In this document: positions 14,928 to 23,448 of the stretch, one piece after another
Layout of the letters: each line of letters begins with the position of its first letter
Numbering within the stretch: the stretch's first letter is position 1
Source: an uncultured Clostridia bacterium
Lineage (GTDB): Bacteria; Bacillota; Clostridia; Oscillospirales; Oscillospiraceae
Reading direction: 5' to 3'
Length of the DNA stretch: 31,367 nt
Assembly (NCBI GenBank): GCA_937915065.1
Contig: CALDMR010000197.1
Coordinates: 1 to 31,367, forward strand
Made by a program: the position numbers and the translations under genes
The notes under the pieces: model-generated
Seen by the model: the letters and a program-made list of their open reading frames with translations, nothing else
Databases searched by the model: none
What the model was told of the DNA's origin: nothing

Positions 14928-14950
14928 AAAAAAACCACACTTTCGTGTGG
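14928..14950 (-). terminator. Terminator of the 26-residue peptide gene
   Basis: Minus strand CCACAC-GAAA-GTGTGG followed by seven U: a short stem with a GNRA tetraloop, a classic terminator. It is 22 bases beyond the stop codon of the peptide. The 95 bases between it and the merR terminator (14833-14927) show nothing recognisable. Confidence 0.85.
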
Positions 14951-14971
14951 ATACAAGCAAGGCACGGCGGT

Positions 14972-15052
14972 TTACCGCTGGCTGGTCTCTCTCGTTTCTC
15001 TACCGTAGATCAAATCGTCCACGTCGAGACCGATGAACTTGTTCTCCATCAT
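14972..15052 (-). CDS. 26-residue peptide gene (unknown)
   Basis: Two adjacent ATGs (15052, 15049) follow AAAGGAGG at 10 bases and open a short frame that begins MMENKFIGLDVDDLIYG and ends RETRETSQR before TAA at 14972-14974. The first half mixes acidic and hydrophobic residues, and the second half is charged. There is no signal peptide or membrane helix. It has its own promoter (15089-15117) and its own terminator (14928-14950), so it is a complete transcription unit of about 150 bases rather than a leader of another gene. It could be a small regulatory protein or peptide. I do not recognise it, and a non-coding RNA with a chance frame remains possible, although the strong binding site argues for translation. 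Confidence 0.6.
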   Translation of the reverse strand: MMENKFIGLDVDDLIYGRETRETSQR

Positions 15053-15088
15053 ATTTTATCTGCCTCCTTTCTTCTGAGGTATGATATA

Positions 15089-15117
15089 AGTATACCCCTT
15101 TTTCCCGCCGCTGTATA
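15089..15117 (-). promoter_or_regulatory. Promoter of the 26-residue peptide gene
   Basis: Minus strand TATACT (plus 15089-15094), 17 bases from a weak -35 TATACA (plus 15112-15117). The -35 lies in the loop of a small hairpin (CCGCT-ATAC-AGCGG). Start near 15082, leader about 30 bases. Confidence 0.5.
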
Positions 15118-15227
15118 GCGGAAAAGTATCCGAACTTTCCGGATTGCGCCCCTCTCTTTATGGCATTATGACCAATAAATGCGAAAAAATATGTACAAAA
15201 TCACATATGCCGGCCTTACTATCCGCA

Positions 15228-15262
15228 AAACCGCCCCCACGGCATGGCCGCGGGGGCGGTTT
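15228..15262 (-). terminator. Terminator of the phasin-UbiB-cyclophilin operon
   Basis: AAACCGCCCCC (15228-15238) pairs with GGGGGCGGTTT (15252-15262). On the minus strand the stem ends in a short U tract. It lies 25 bases past the stop at 15288. The region 15118-15227 shows no gene. Confidence 0.75.
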
Positions 15263-15287
15263 AACTGTATCTATACCGTTCCGGCCC

Positions 15288-15947
15288 TTAATCCACCACG
15301 GTCACCCGGGTGATGACCGGCTGGGCCTCGGCGGCCACCAGGCCGCTGCGCATATCGGATACCGGCGTTTCCTCGCACAGCTTGTCCACGATCTCCATGC
15401 CTTCGGTCACATAGCCAAAGGCCGCATAGCCGCCGTCCAGGCTGGCAACCGCGCTGTCATCCAGCACGATAAAGAACTGGGAAGATGCGCTGTCATAGGA
15501 CTGGGCGCGGGCCATGGAAAGGGCGCCCCGGGTATGGGACAGGTTGTTTTCCACGCCGTTGGCGCTGAATTCGCCCTTGATGCTCTCGCCGCTGCCGCCG
15601 GTGCCGTTCCCCTCCGGATCGCCGCCCTGGATCACGAAACCGGGCACCACGCGGTGGAAGGTCAGGCCGTCGTAAAAGCCCTCCTGGGCCAGCTTGACAA
15701 AGTTGGTCACAGTGATGGGTGCGGCGTCTGCGTCCAGCTCTGCGGAAATGGTGCCGTAATCCTGCACTTCGATCTCCACATGGTGCTTGCCGCTGAGCAG
15801 GCTTTCGCCACCCTGCTCTGCACCGGCGGAAGCGCTGCTGTCCTGGCCGCCGTTCTGCGTTTGATTTCCGTTTCCGCCGCAGCCGGCCAGCAGGCCCAGG
15901 GACAGGCACAGCACCGCCAGCAGCGCCGCTTTCTTTTTCAGTTGCAT
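15288..15947 (-). CDS. Cyclophilin-type peptidyl-prolyl isomerase lipoprotein
   Basis: This 219-residue protein is an exported prolyl isomerase tethered to the membrane. It has a lysine-rich start, a hydrophobic core and lipobox LLAGC (lipidated C23), then a Ser/Gly/Gln linker to about residue 55. The cyclophilin domain follows: TNFVKLAQEGFYDGLTFHRV, then VVPGFVIQGGDPEG with the catalytic arginine in FHRV, SMARA and SSQFFIVL. It helps fold exported proteins outside the membrane. ATG at 15947 with GGAG 11 bases upstream is preferred to the GTG at 15959. It follows the UbiB gene by 19 bases and is the last gene of that operon. Confidence 0.9.
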   Translation of the reverse strand: MQLKKKAALLAVLCLSLGLLAGCGGNGNQTQNGGQDSSASAGAEQGGESLLSGKHHVEIEVQDYGTISAELDADAAPITVTNFVKLAQEGFYDGLTFHRVVPGFVIQGGDPEGNGTGGSGESIKGEFSANGVENNLSHTRGALSMARAQSYDSASSQFFIVLDDSAVASLDGGYAAFGYVTEGMEIVDKLCEETPVSDMRSGLVAAEAQPVITRVTVVD

Positions 15948-15966
15948 ATTCAGATTCACTCCATAT

Positions 15967-17610
15967 TTATTTATGTTTTTTGATAATATCGATCAGCAGT
16001 ACTCCCGACAGGGCAAAGGCAATGAAAAAGCCCACCGCGCCGATGGCCGGGATGCCCAGAATCTTCGGCGTCATATTGGTGGTGCACAGCATACTCGATC
16101 CAATCAGCAAAGCGCCGTCGATGATACCGAAAATCACCCGATCCACCATGCGGTCGATCTTGCTCAGGGGCTCTTCGGACCCCGTCAGTTCCAGGTTGAT
16201 CTTCGTTTGGCCCCGCACGGTCATTTTCACGATATCCGCCAGATTCAGCGGAATATCCGAAATTTTTTCCACGCTGCCCATGGCCTTGCGCAGCAGATGG
16301 CGCACTTCCTTCTCCATATTGTCCGCGTTGAAAGTGCCTGCGGAAAAATGGCGGGCCAGGATCTCCATCATGCTGACAGCAGCGCTGTGCCTGATGCTGG
16401 TGTTGGGGCTGCAGTCTTCCAGCACGCCCTCAATGGTCAGAATGCCGCGGATCAGCATGGTGATGCTGTTGGGCAAGCCGATGTGGTGCTTGGCGGCGAT
16501 CTCCATGACCTCGGCCAGGATCTGGCCCAGATTCAGGTCTGACAGGTCACTGTTGCCGTAGCGATCCACAAAAATGCGAATATCTTCGTACAGCTCGTTG
16601 TGATTGACCTTTTCTTTGATCACGCCGATGGACATGATGGCGTTTTCCAGCTCGTAAATATCCTGCCGGGTCACTGCCAGCATCGCCGTGCGGAACACCT
16701 GCCGGTCGCGGCTGGACAGCACTCCCACCATGCCCAGATCCAACCAGACGATTTTCCCGCCGCGGATGATAAGATTACCCGGATGGGGGTCTGCATGGAA
16801 AAAGCCGTCGTCCAGAATTTGCTTGATGTAATTTTCCGCCAGTTTTTCACAGATCTCGTCGGTGTTGTACCCATTTTTGCGCAGATCATCCAGGCGGTCG
16901 ATGGGAATGCCGTTCACCCGCTCCATCACCAGCACGCAGGAGGTGCTCAGCTCCCGGTACACTCGGGGGCAAGTGGCATAGGCGATCCCGTTGTTCAATG
17001 ATGCAAAGCGGGACAAATGCTCCGCTTCCATCAAAAAGTTCATTTCCTGCTGGGACACGGTCCAGAATTCATCCAGCAGCCCGTTGAAGTCGATCACATC
17101 CCCGGCCACAGGCATGATCCGCAGCAGCTTCGCCGCCCGGCGCATGATGGCCAGATCCTGCTCCATGACCTGATGGATGCCCCGCCGCTGAACCTTGACC
17201 ACCACGTCCTCGCCGCTGCGCAGCCGCGCGGCATGCACCTGGGCGACAGAAGCCGACCCGAGGGGCTGCTCTTTAATAAAAGCAAATATCTCCTCCGGCG
17301 GCTTCCCATATTGTTCCGTAATGATCGCGCGCACCGTTTCAAAGGGCATCGGCGCCACGGAAGCGCGCAATTTTTTCAGTTCGTCGCAATAGCGCTGCGG
17401 CAGCATATCCGAGCGCATGGACATGATCTGCCCCAGCTTGACAAAGGTGGGGCCCAGCTCCTCCAGCATGACGGTAAGTTTCTGCGGCGTAACGCCATGG
17501 ATAATGTCGTTGCGCCGCAGAATCTCCACGATCTCATGCAGGCGGCTTTTCTGCTTTTCGCGGGGCGCCGGCTGCGGCGCCGCCGCGTCGGCTTTCCGCT
17601 GCTCTGCCAT
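15967..17610 (-). CDS. ABC1/UbiB family atypical kinase
   Basis: A 547-residue member of the AarF/UbiB/ADCK family. The family marker KLGQ is at 58-61 (FVKLGQIMSMRSDMLP), the A-rich loop equivalent is GSASVAQVH (118-126), the ATP lysine is near K139 (VVKVQ), the catalytic loop is HADPHPGN (272-279), and the metal aspartate is in DLG (291-293). Two C-terminal membrane helices (about 495-540) anchor it. Known relatives support ubiquinone or other isoprenoid lipid metabolism as ATPases or kinases, but Clostridia of this kind usually lack ubiquinone, so the target is open. It starts 5 bases after the phasin-like gene stop and shares its transcript. Confidence 0.92.
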   Translation of the reverse strand: MAEQRKADAAAPQPAPREKQKSRLHEIVEILRRNDIIHGVTPQKLTVMLEELGPTFVKLGQIMSMRSDMLPQRYCDELKKLRASVAPMPFETVRAIITEQYGKPPEEIFAFIKEQPLGSASVAQVHAARLRSGEDVVVKVQRRGIHQVMEQDLAIMRRAAKLLRIMPVAGDVIDFNGLLDEFWTVSQQEMNFLMEAEHLSRFASLNNGIAYATCPRVYRELSTSCVLVMERVNGIPIDRLDDLRKNGYNTDEICEKLAENYIKQILDDGFFHADPHPGNLIIRGGKIVWLDLGMVGVLSSRDRQVFRTAMLAVTRQDIYELENAIMSIGVIKEKVNHNELYEDIRIFVDRYGNSDLSDLNLGQILAEVMEIAAKHHIGLPNSITMLIRGILTIEGVLEDCSPNTSIRHSAAVSMMEILARHFSAGTFNADNMEKEVRHLLRKAMGSVEKISDIPLNLADIVKMTVRGQTKINLELTGSEEPLSKIDRMVDRVIFGIIDGALLIGSSMLCTTNMTPKILGIPAIGAVGFFIAFALSGVLLIDIIKKHK

Positions 17611-17615
17611 GATGC

Positions 17616-17969
17616 TTATTCTTCGTCTTTCTTATCCAGCTGCTCCAGCTTTTCCTTCAAAGCGGCGCGCTGCTCGGCGGTCATCTCTTCCACCTTGTCC
17701 AGCAGATCCTCCGCCTTGTCGGACAGCTCGTCAGCCACATCGGCAACGAACTCACCGGCCTTTTTGCCTGCGTTTTCGATGCTGTCTGCCGCGCTACGCA
17801 GCTTCTCGGACATGTTGTGCTTAAGCTCCTCGTTAACGACCTTGCCCTGCTGCACGGTCAGCTCGCCCTTTTTCACCAGATCGTCCACCAGTTCCTGGGC
17901 CTTTTCAAAGGAATAAGCCGTGGCGCCCACGCCTGCCAAAAAGATGTTCTTAAAGCTGAATTCTGCCAT
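17616..17969 (-). CDS. Phasin-like coiled-coil protein
   Basis: The 117-residue protein opens with a short hydrophobic stretch (FKNIFLAGVGATAYSFEKA) and continues as one long charged helix likely to form coiled coils (VDDLVKKGELTVQQGKVV, then EQRAALKEKLEQLDKK). The pattern is that of phasin-family proteins, which coat polyhydroxyalkanoate granules in some bacteria but also occur beside UbiB kinases without granule genes, as here. AAAAGGAG precedes the ATG at 17969, and the longer frame from 18005 lacks a site. It has its own promoter at 18030-18058 and is the first gene of the operon with UbiB and the cyclophilin lipoprotein. Confidence 0.8.
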   Translation of the reverse strand: MAEFSFKNIFLAGVGATAYSFEKAQELVDDLVKKGELTVQQGKVVNEELKHNMSEKLRSAADSIENAGKKAGEFVADVADELSDKAEDLLDKVEEMTAEQRAALKEKLEQLDKKDEE

Positions 17970-18029
17970 AATACACAACTCCTTTTTTAATCCGTCTCGG
18001 CACATATCATAGCATGCGCCTTTATTTGT

Positions 18030-18058
18030 ATTTTATCATGGCCTCTGCAAAAAGTAAA
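18030..18058 (-). promoter_or_regulatory. Promoter of the phasin-UbiB operon
   Basis: Minus strand TTTACT (plus 18053-18058), 17-base spacer, TAAAAT (plus 18030-18035) with TG at the extended -10 position. Start near 18023, leader about 54 bases. Confidence 0.6.
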
Positions 18059-18112
18059 TTCCCGCCCGCGGCAGATCTGTGAACAATCGGTAAATTTTTC
18101 CTTGGGATTTTC

Positions 18113-18718
18113 TTAGGTTTTTTCGCCCTTTTTCCGCAAAGCGCGCCGCTCTTCTCCCTTCACAGCCCGCACAAGCCCCCGCCAGTGGCGCTGGGTCATC
18201 AGCAGCCCCGCCGCCAGCACCAGGCAAAAGCCCTCTGGGCCGCCCAGCAGTCCGGCGGGCACCAGGGCTGCCCCGGTGATCACCACCGCTGCCACCGGCA
18301 AATATCCCGTTGCCAGCACCACCGCTCCGCCCAGCAGCACGCACAGCCCGCACCACAGGGGGGAAAACAGCACCAGAAAGGCGCAGGTGGTGGCCACGCC
18401 CTTGCCGCCGCGAAAGCACGACCACACCGGGAAATTGTGCCCCAGCGTCACGCCCAGGCCAGCCCACAGGTAAACCATCCGCCCCAGCTCCGGAAACAGC
18501 GCCGCGCACAGCCAGCAGGCCGCCCCCGTTTTCAGCAGGTCGCCCGCCAGCACCACAAGGCCCCATTTCACGCCCATCTGCCGGGTGATATTAGCCGTTC
18601 CCGGATTATGGCTGCCGATCTCCCGGGCGCTTTTTTTCCAGCGCAGGCGGGAAACCACATCCGCAAATAAAATCAGTCCGAAGCCATAACCGATCACCAG
18701 ACACGCAATTCGTTCCAA
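18113..18718 (-). CDS. plsY: Glycerol-3-phosphate acyltransferase PlsY
   Basis: PlsY moves an acyl group from acyl-phosphate to glycerol-3-phosphate in the membrane, the first step of phospholipid synthesis. The 201-residue protein has several membrane helices. Motif 1 is GSHNPGTANITR (35-46), where many relatives have GSGNIGATN. Motif 2 is GHNFPVW with FRGGKGVAT (93-110), the phosphate-binding part. The third motif near the end (QRHWRGLVRAVKGEE) is weaker. The changes make it a somewhat divergent copy. The start is TTG with AGGAG 8 bases upstream, and no ATG fits. It is divergent from the DtxR-type gene. Confidence 0.85.
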   Translation of the reverse strand: MERIACLVIGYGFGLILFADVVSRLRWKKSAREIGSHNPGTANITRQMGVKWGLVVLAGDLLKTGAACWLCAALFPELGRMVYLWAGLGVTLGHNFPVWSCFRGGKGVATTCAFLVLFSPLWCGLCVLLGGAVVLATGYLPVAAVVITGAALVPAGLLGGPEGFCLVLAAGLLMTQRHWRGLVRAVKGEERRALRKKGEKT

Positions 18719-18824
18719 AGAAATACTCCTTCCGCGCCGCTGCAGGGCGCTTTTTTTGATTAGGATACCACAATTTCTCCCATTTCACAATGTCTCCCTT
18801 TCAGCGATTCCCCAGACAAAGTGC

Positions 18825-18853
18825 TTGAAAAGGCGCGCGGCATTTGCTATTCT
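18825..18853 (+). promoter_or_regulatory. Promoter of the DtxR-type regulator
   Basis: TTGAAA (18825-18830), 17-base spacer, TATTCT (18848-18853). Start near 18860, about 36 bases before the ATG. No clear palindrome for self-regulation was noticed. Confidence 0.6.
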
Positions 18854-18895
18854 ATATAAATAACCAATGACCGCAGGCAGGAGGTGCATCCACCC

Positions 18896-19282
18896 ATGCA
18901 ACTTTATGAATCGGCAGAAAACTATCTGGAAGCTGTTCTGATGCTGGAGGAAAAAAACGGCCTCGTTCGTTCGGTGGACATTGCCAACGAACTGAATTTT
19001 TCCAAGCCCAGCGTGAGCATCGCCATGAAAAAGCTGCGGCAAAGCGGCTATATCGAAATGGACGACAGCAGCCTGATCACCCTGACTCCGGCGGGCCGCG
19101 CCGTTGCCGAAGGCGTGTACGAACGCCACCGAATCCTGACATCCCTGTTGATGGCCCTGGGCGTTTCGGAAGAAAACGCCCGCGCCGACGCCTGCCGCCT
19201 GGAGCATGTACTGAGCGACGAGAGCTGGGAAAAGATCAAGGCCCACGCCGCGGCCCACGGGATCTATCCCCCTGAAAAATAA
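18896..19282 (+). CDS. DtxR/MntR family metal-dependent regulator
   Basis: The 128-residue protein has the DtxR-type DNA-binding domain (SAENYLEAVLMLEEKNG, then VRSVDIANELNFSKPSVSIAMKKLRQSGYI) and the helical metal/dimer domain (ERHRILTSLLMALGVSEENARADACRLEHVLSDESW). This carries the expected ligands in ERH, DAC..EH and the following D/E region. There is no third SH3-like domain, as in MntR and many clostridial relatives. It should sense Fe or Mn, but which one is not decided. AGGAGG is about 11 bases before the ATG at 18896; the GTG at 18884 touches the site and is less likely. Confidence 0.85.
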   Translation: MQLYESAENYLEAVLMLEEKNGLVRSVDIANELNFSKPSVSIAMKKLRQSGYIEMDDSSLITLTPAGRAVAEGVYERHRILTSLLMALGVSEENARADACRLEHVLSDESWEKIKAHAAAHGIYPPEK

Positions 19283-19340
19283 CATTATTTTTTGCCCATA
19301 ATTTTGTCGCAACTTGTCGAAACCCCAGGAAATTCCGGAT

Positions 19341-19370
19341 TTATACACAGTTTCCACAAGGTTTTCCACA
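19341..19370 (+). other. Cluster of three DnaA-box-like nonamers
   Basis: TTATACACA (19341-19349) and TTTTCCACA (19362-19370) both fit TTWTNCACA, and GTTTCCACA (19350-19358) is one base off. All lie on the same strand within 30 bases, in the AT-rich 150-base gap (19283-19432) before the 5'-nucleotidase. dnaA, dnaN and similar origin genes are absent, so this is not called an origin. Confidence 0.4.
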
Positions 19371-19432
19371 TAAATTATGTAAACTTCGCAAAGCAATTTT
19401 GTTGCTATTTTTAATATTCGGAGGTGCCTTTC

Positions 19433-21401
19433 TTGAAGCAGAAGAAAATCATCCGCATCATCGCCATCATCATTGCCGTCACCCTGGCGGTATCCCTGCT
19501 CATGCTCCCCATGGCAGGTATGGCCTATGCCGCGGAACCGGAAGAGGACGGGATCACCGTCCTCTTCACACATGATCTCCATGATCGCCTGCTGCCCACA
19601 GAATCCACCGACGAAGCCGGCCAGTTTCGGCGGCTTTGCCCGGCTGAAAACCGCCATGGACGCCGTCCGCGCCCAGCACAAAACCACTGTCACTCTGGAC
19701 GCCGGAGACTTTTCCATGGGCTCCCTGTTCCAGACCATCTACGAATCGGAAGCGCCGGAGCTGCGCCTGTTGGGCACCCTGGGCGTGGATGCAGCCACCC
19801 TCGGCAACCACGAATATGACTACGGCCCCGGCGGCCTTGCCCGGATGCTGGATGCGGCCCGCCAAAGCGGCGATCCCCTGCCCCGCCTGGTGCAGGCCAA
19901 CTACACCGTTCCCCTGGAGGACGGAAGCGCCCCGGCGGATGCCCAGGCATTGACCCGTTCCATGGAAGCCTTCGGCCTGACGGACTACACCGTTTTGGAG
20001 CGCGGCGGCAAAAAAATCGCCGTGTTCGGCCTCATGGGCGCCGACAGCGATCTGTGCGCCCCCAACTCCGGCATGGCTTTGGCCGATCCCATTGAAACCG
20101 CTAAAGCGGTCGTAGCAACTATGCGGGACGAGATCTCGCCCGATCTGATCATCTGCCTGTCCCACAGCGGCACCCACGAAAATCCGAAACTCTCCGAAGA
20201 CGAAGCCCTGGCCCGGGCAGTACCGGAGATCGATCTGATTGTCAGCGGCCACACCCACACCACCCTGACCCAGCCCTTGCAGGTAGGCAGCACCCATATT
20301 GTTTCCGCCGGCGCCTTTTGCCGGAATCTGGGCGAGATCACGCTGATCCCCGCCGCCGACGGCCGTTGGGCTGTGCAGCGGTACGCCCTGTACCCCATCG
20401 ACGGCAGTCTGGCCGAAGATCCCGCCGTAGCCGCCCAGGTGGATGCCTTCAAATCCCTGGTGCAAACCCGTTATCTGGATGCATACGGCCTGGGCTTTGA
20501 CCAGGTTCTGGCCCACAACGATGTTCTGTTCCCCCCGGAGGAGGCCCTGTCCGCCATCCCTGGGGAAACCGGCTTCGGCAATCTGCTGGCCGACGCCTAC
20601 CTCTACACCCTGCAGCAGACAGAGGGCGACAGCTACGAGCCGATGACTCTGGCGGCCGTGCCCCTGGGCGTGGTGCGCGCCTCCCTGCCCCTGGGGGATC
20701 TGACCACTGCCGATGTCTTTGATGTGCTGCCCCTGGGCGTGGGCGCCGACGGCACCATGGGCTATCCCCTGGTCAGTGTGTATGTCACCGGCCGGGAACT
20801 GGAAGACCTGGCCGAAATCGACGCCTCAGTCAGCGCCATGATGCCCTATGCCAAGCTGTACACCGCTGGCCTTACCTATACATACAACCCCAACCGCCTG
20901 GTTCTGGACTATGTCACCGATGTGAAACTGCGCACCGAAGATGGGCTGGCCCTGCCGGACAACCACAAGCTGTACCGCGTGGTTACCGACCTGTATTCCG
21001 CCCAGATGTTCTCCGCCGTTAAGCAGCAAGCCCACGGCCTGCTGAAAATCGTTCCCAAGGATGCCGCCGGCAATGAAATCACCGATTTCACCACCGCTAT
21101 CCTGCACGATTCGGAAGGCCGCGAGATAAAAGCCTGGCACTGCGCAGCCCTGTATCTGCAATCCTTCAGCCAGGATGCCGGCGGCGTGAGCCAAATCCCC
21201 GCCGCATACAGCGAGGGCGATGGCCGCGTGATCCTGAATGATGAAGAGGGCATCGGCGCCATGCTCAGCGATCCCGGCCCTGTCACCATCGCAGCCATGT
21301 CCGTCATCGTCGTGATCCTGGTTCTTCTGGCCCTGATTACCCAGATTTTCGTCCGCCGCTGGAACCGCAACCACGAACACGACGAGATCGACCACCTGTA
21401 A
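19433..21401 (+). pseudogene. Exported 5'-nucleotidase/metallophosphoesterase, split by a frameshift
   Basis: Correcting one frameshift gives a protein of about 655 residues of the UshA/YfkN-like 5'-nucleotidase family, which removes phosphate from nucleotides outside the cell. It has a signal peptide (1-34), metallophosphatase motifs THDLHD (46-51), LDAGDF, GNHEYDYG, CLSHSG and SGHTHT, the C-terminal substrate-binding domain (FGNLLADAYL), and a C-terminal membrane helix near the end (TIAAMSVIVVILVLLALITQ). The start is TTG at 19433 with GGAGG 8 bases before it. The first 65 codons are in one frame, and the rest (from about 19628) is in another. Removing one T of TTT at 19625-19627 restores QFGGFARLKTAMD. 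All other motifs are intact, so sequencing error or a very recent mutation is likely. Confidence 0.8.
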
Positions 21402-21460
21402 CAGCCGTCTGCTGCGCCGGAAACGGGGCATCCCCCGGTATTCGGCTCTGTAAAAACACA

Positions 21461-21500
21461 AAAAGCGCACTGTGGAGAAGTTCTCCACAGTGCGCTTTTT
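21461..21500. terminator. Bidirectional terminator between convergent genes
   Basis: GCGCACTGTGGAGAA pairs with TTCTCCACAGTGCGC, flanked by A4 and T5, so it can end both the nucleotidase transcript (plus) and the metal ATPase operon (minus). Confidence 0.85.
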
Positions 21501-21503
21501 CTT

Positions 21504-23426
21504 TTAGGGTTTCAGCATCCGTCCGGCATTGAGCACCGCCAGGATCATCACACCCACATCGGCAAACACTGCCCACCACATGTTGGCCAGGCCAACGGGC
21601 ACCAGTATCAGCACAGCCCCCTTGACCACCAGGGAAAGCACAATGTTCTGGCGCACAATGCGCAGCGTTTTTTTGGCAATGCGAATGGCTTCCGGCAATT
21701 TCGACGGCGCGTCGTCCATCAGCACCACGTCCGCTGCCTCGATGGCCGCATCGCTGCCCATGGCTCCCATGGCCACGCCAATGTCCGCCCGGGCCAGCAC
21801 CGGCGCATCGTTCACGCCGTCGCCCACAAAAACCAGCTTTTCCTTGCTGTTTTTCCGCGCCAGCAGCTGCTCCACGGCTTCCACTTTCTGCCCCGGCAGC
21901 AGTTCTGCCCGGACTTCGGAAATGCCCAGCTCCGCCGCCACGCTTTCGCCCACGGCTTTGCGGTCGCCGGTCAGCATCACGATCCTGCCCACGCCTGCGC
22001 CGCGCAGCCCACGGATCGCCGGGGCGGCGTCGGGTTTGATCTCGTCGGCGATCACCACGCAGCCGCTGTAAACGCCGTCCACCGCCACATGGATCACCGT
22101 ACCGATCTGATCGCAGGGCCCGCAGGCGATCCCCTGGGACGCCAGCAGCTTTTCGTTGCCCGCCAGCACCGTGCGGCCATCCACCACGGCTTTCACGCCC
22201 TGGCCAGCCACCTCTTCTGCCGTCCCCAGCCGGGACAGGTCGATCTCCCTGCCGTAAGACGCTTTCAGCGAGCGGGAAATGGGATGATCCGAAAAGGCCT
22301 CCGCCAGGGCCGCCAGTTCCAGCAGCTCATCCTGCTTCATTCCAACAGGCTGCACCGCGCGGACAGCAAAGCTGCCCCGGGTCAGGGTTCCGGTCTTATC
22401 AAACACCACGATCCCCGCTTCCGCCAGGGCCTCCAGATAGTTTCCGCCTTTTACCAGGATCCCCTGCTTAGATGCTCCGCCAATGCCGCCGAAAAAGCTC
22501 AGCGGCACAGAGATCACCAGCGCGCAGGGGCAGGATACCACCAGGAAGGTCAGCCCCCGCTGGATCCACAAAGACCACTCGCCCGTAAACAGCGGCGGGA
22601 TCAGCGCCAGGGCCAGCGCCGCAAATACCACCACCGGCGTATAATACCGGGCGAATTTGGTAATAAAGTTTTCTGCCTTGGCCTTTTTGCTGCTGGCATT
22701 TTCCACCAACTCCAGAATTTTGGAAACGGTGGATTCGCCAAAGGCCTTTTTCACTTCGATCCGCAAAACGCCGCTCAGATTGACACAGCCGCTGAGGACT
22801 TCGCTGCCCACGCCCACATCCTGGGGCAGGGACTCGCCGGTCAGCGCCGCAGTATCCACAGAGCTCTCTCCCGCCGTTACTACACCGTCCAGCGGGATTT
22901 TCTCGCCGGCCTTGACCACGATCGTATCTCCAATGGAGACCTCCTCCGGATCCACCTGCACCAAGCTTCCGTTTTGCTCTATATTGGCATAGTCCGGCCG
23001 GATATCCATCAGCGCGGCGATGGAGCGGCGGCTGCGGCCCACGGCCACGCTCTGAAACAGTTCGCCCACCTGGTAAAACAGCATCACCGCCACGGCTTCC
23101 GGATATTCTCCGCAGCCAAAGGCGCCCAGCGTGGCCACTGACATGAGGAAATTCTCATCAAAGATCTGCCCGCCGCGGATATTGCGCCCTGCCTTCCGCA
23201 GCACATCCCACCCCACGATCAGATAGGGGATCAGATACAGCCCGAAGTGCAGCCAGGCGGGCGAAACTGCCGCCGCTGCCCCATTCTCCGCCACCCGTTG
23301 GGGCGCAAAAGGCAGCCATGCCAGCCACTGGGGCAAAAAGAAGTGCTCCGGCACCGCGAAAAGCACCGCAAACAGCACTGCTGCCACAAGGACACGCCCC
23401 AATGCTTTCCGTTGTTTTTTCGTCAT
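21504..23426 (-). CDS. cadA: Zn/Cd/Pb-exporting P-type ATPase
   Basis: A 640-residue PIB-type ATPase that pumps divalent soft metals out of the cytosol. TGES is at 196-199, the metal-site CPC at 299-301 in VSCPCALVIS, the phosphorylated aspartate D343 in DKTGTLT, the soft-metal HP pair at 381-382, and GDGVND at 535-540. The last helices carry K602 (VVKGAV) and D623 (ADVG), the pair typical of the Zn/Cd/Pb subgroup rather than copper pumps. There is no N-terminal HMA domain; a separate HMA protein is encoded just upstream. Last gene of an operon with the CadC-type repressor; ATG at 23426 with AGGAG upstream. Confidence 0.93.
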   Translation of the reverse strand: MTKKQRKALGRVLVAAVLFAVLFAVPEHFFLPQWLAWLPFAPQRVAENGAAAAVSPAWLHFGLYLIPYLIVGWDVLRKAGRNIRGGQIFDENFLMSVATLGAFGCGEYPEAVAVMLFYQVGELFQSVAVGRSRRSIAALMDIRPDYANIEQNGSLVQVDPEEVSIGDTIVVKAGEKIPLDGVVTAGESSVDTAALTGESLPQDVGVGSEVLSGCVNLSGVLRIEVKKAFGESTVSKILELVENASSKKAKAENFITKFARYYTPVVVFAALALALIPPLFTGEWSLWIQRGLTFLVVSCPCALVISVPLSFFGGIGGASKQGILVKGGNYLEALAEAGIVVFDKTGTLTRGSFAVRAVQPVGMKQDELLELAALAEAFSDHPISRSLKASYGREIDLSRLGTAEEVAGQGVKAVVDGRTVLAGNEKLLASQGIACGPCDQIGTVIHVAVDGVYSGCVVIADEIKPDAAPAIRGLRGAGVGRIVMLTGDRKAVGESVAAELGISEVRAELLPGQKVEAVEQLLARKNSKEKLVFVGDGVNDAPVLARADIGVAMGAMGSDAAIEAADVVLMDDAPSKLPEAIRIAKKTLRIVRQNIVLSLVVKGAVLILVPVGLANMWWAVFADVGVMILAVLNAGRMLKP

Positions 23427-23448
23427 AAGCCGCTCCTTCCTCCGCACA

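Noticed and set aside
19283..19432. Chromosomal replication origin
   Set aside because: DnaA-box-like sites are present, but there is no dnaA/dnaN neighbourhood and no clear unwinding element.
22089..23141. 350-codon plus-strand frame, and similar ones at 13357-14265, 17017-17916 and 25053-26225
   Set aside because: All are antisense to well-supported genes (metal ATPase, alcohol dehydrogenase, UbiB/phasin, HAD/ZIP) with compositions typical of reversed coding DNA.
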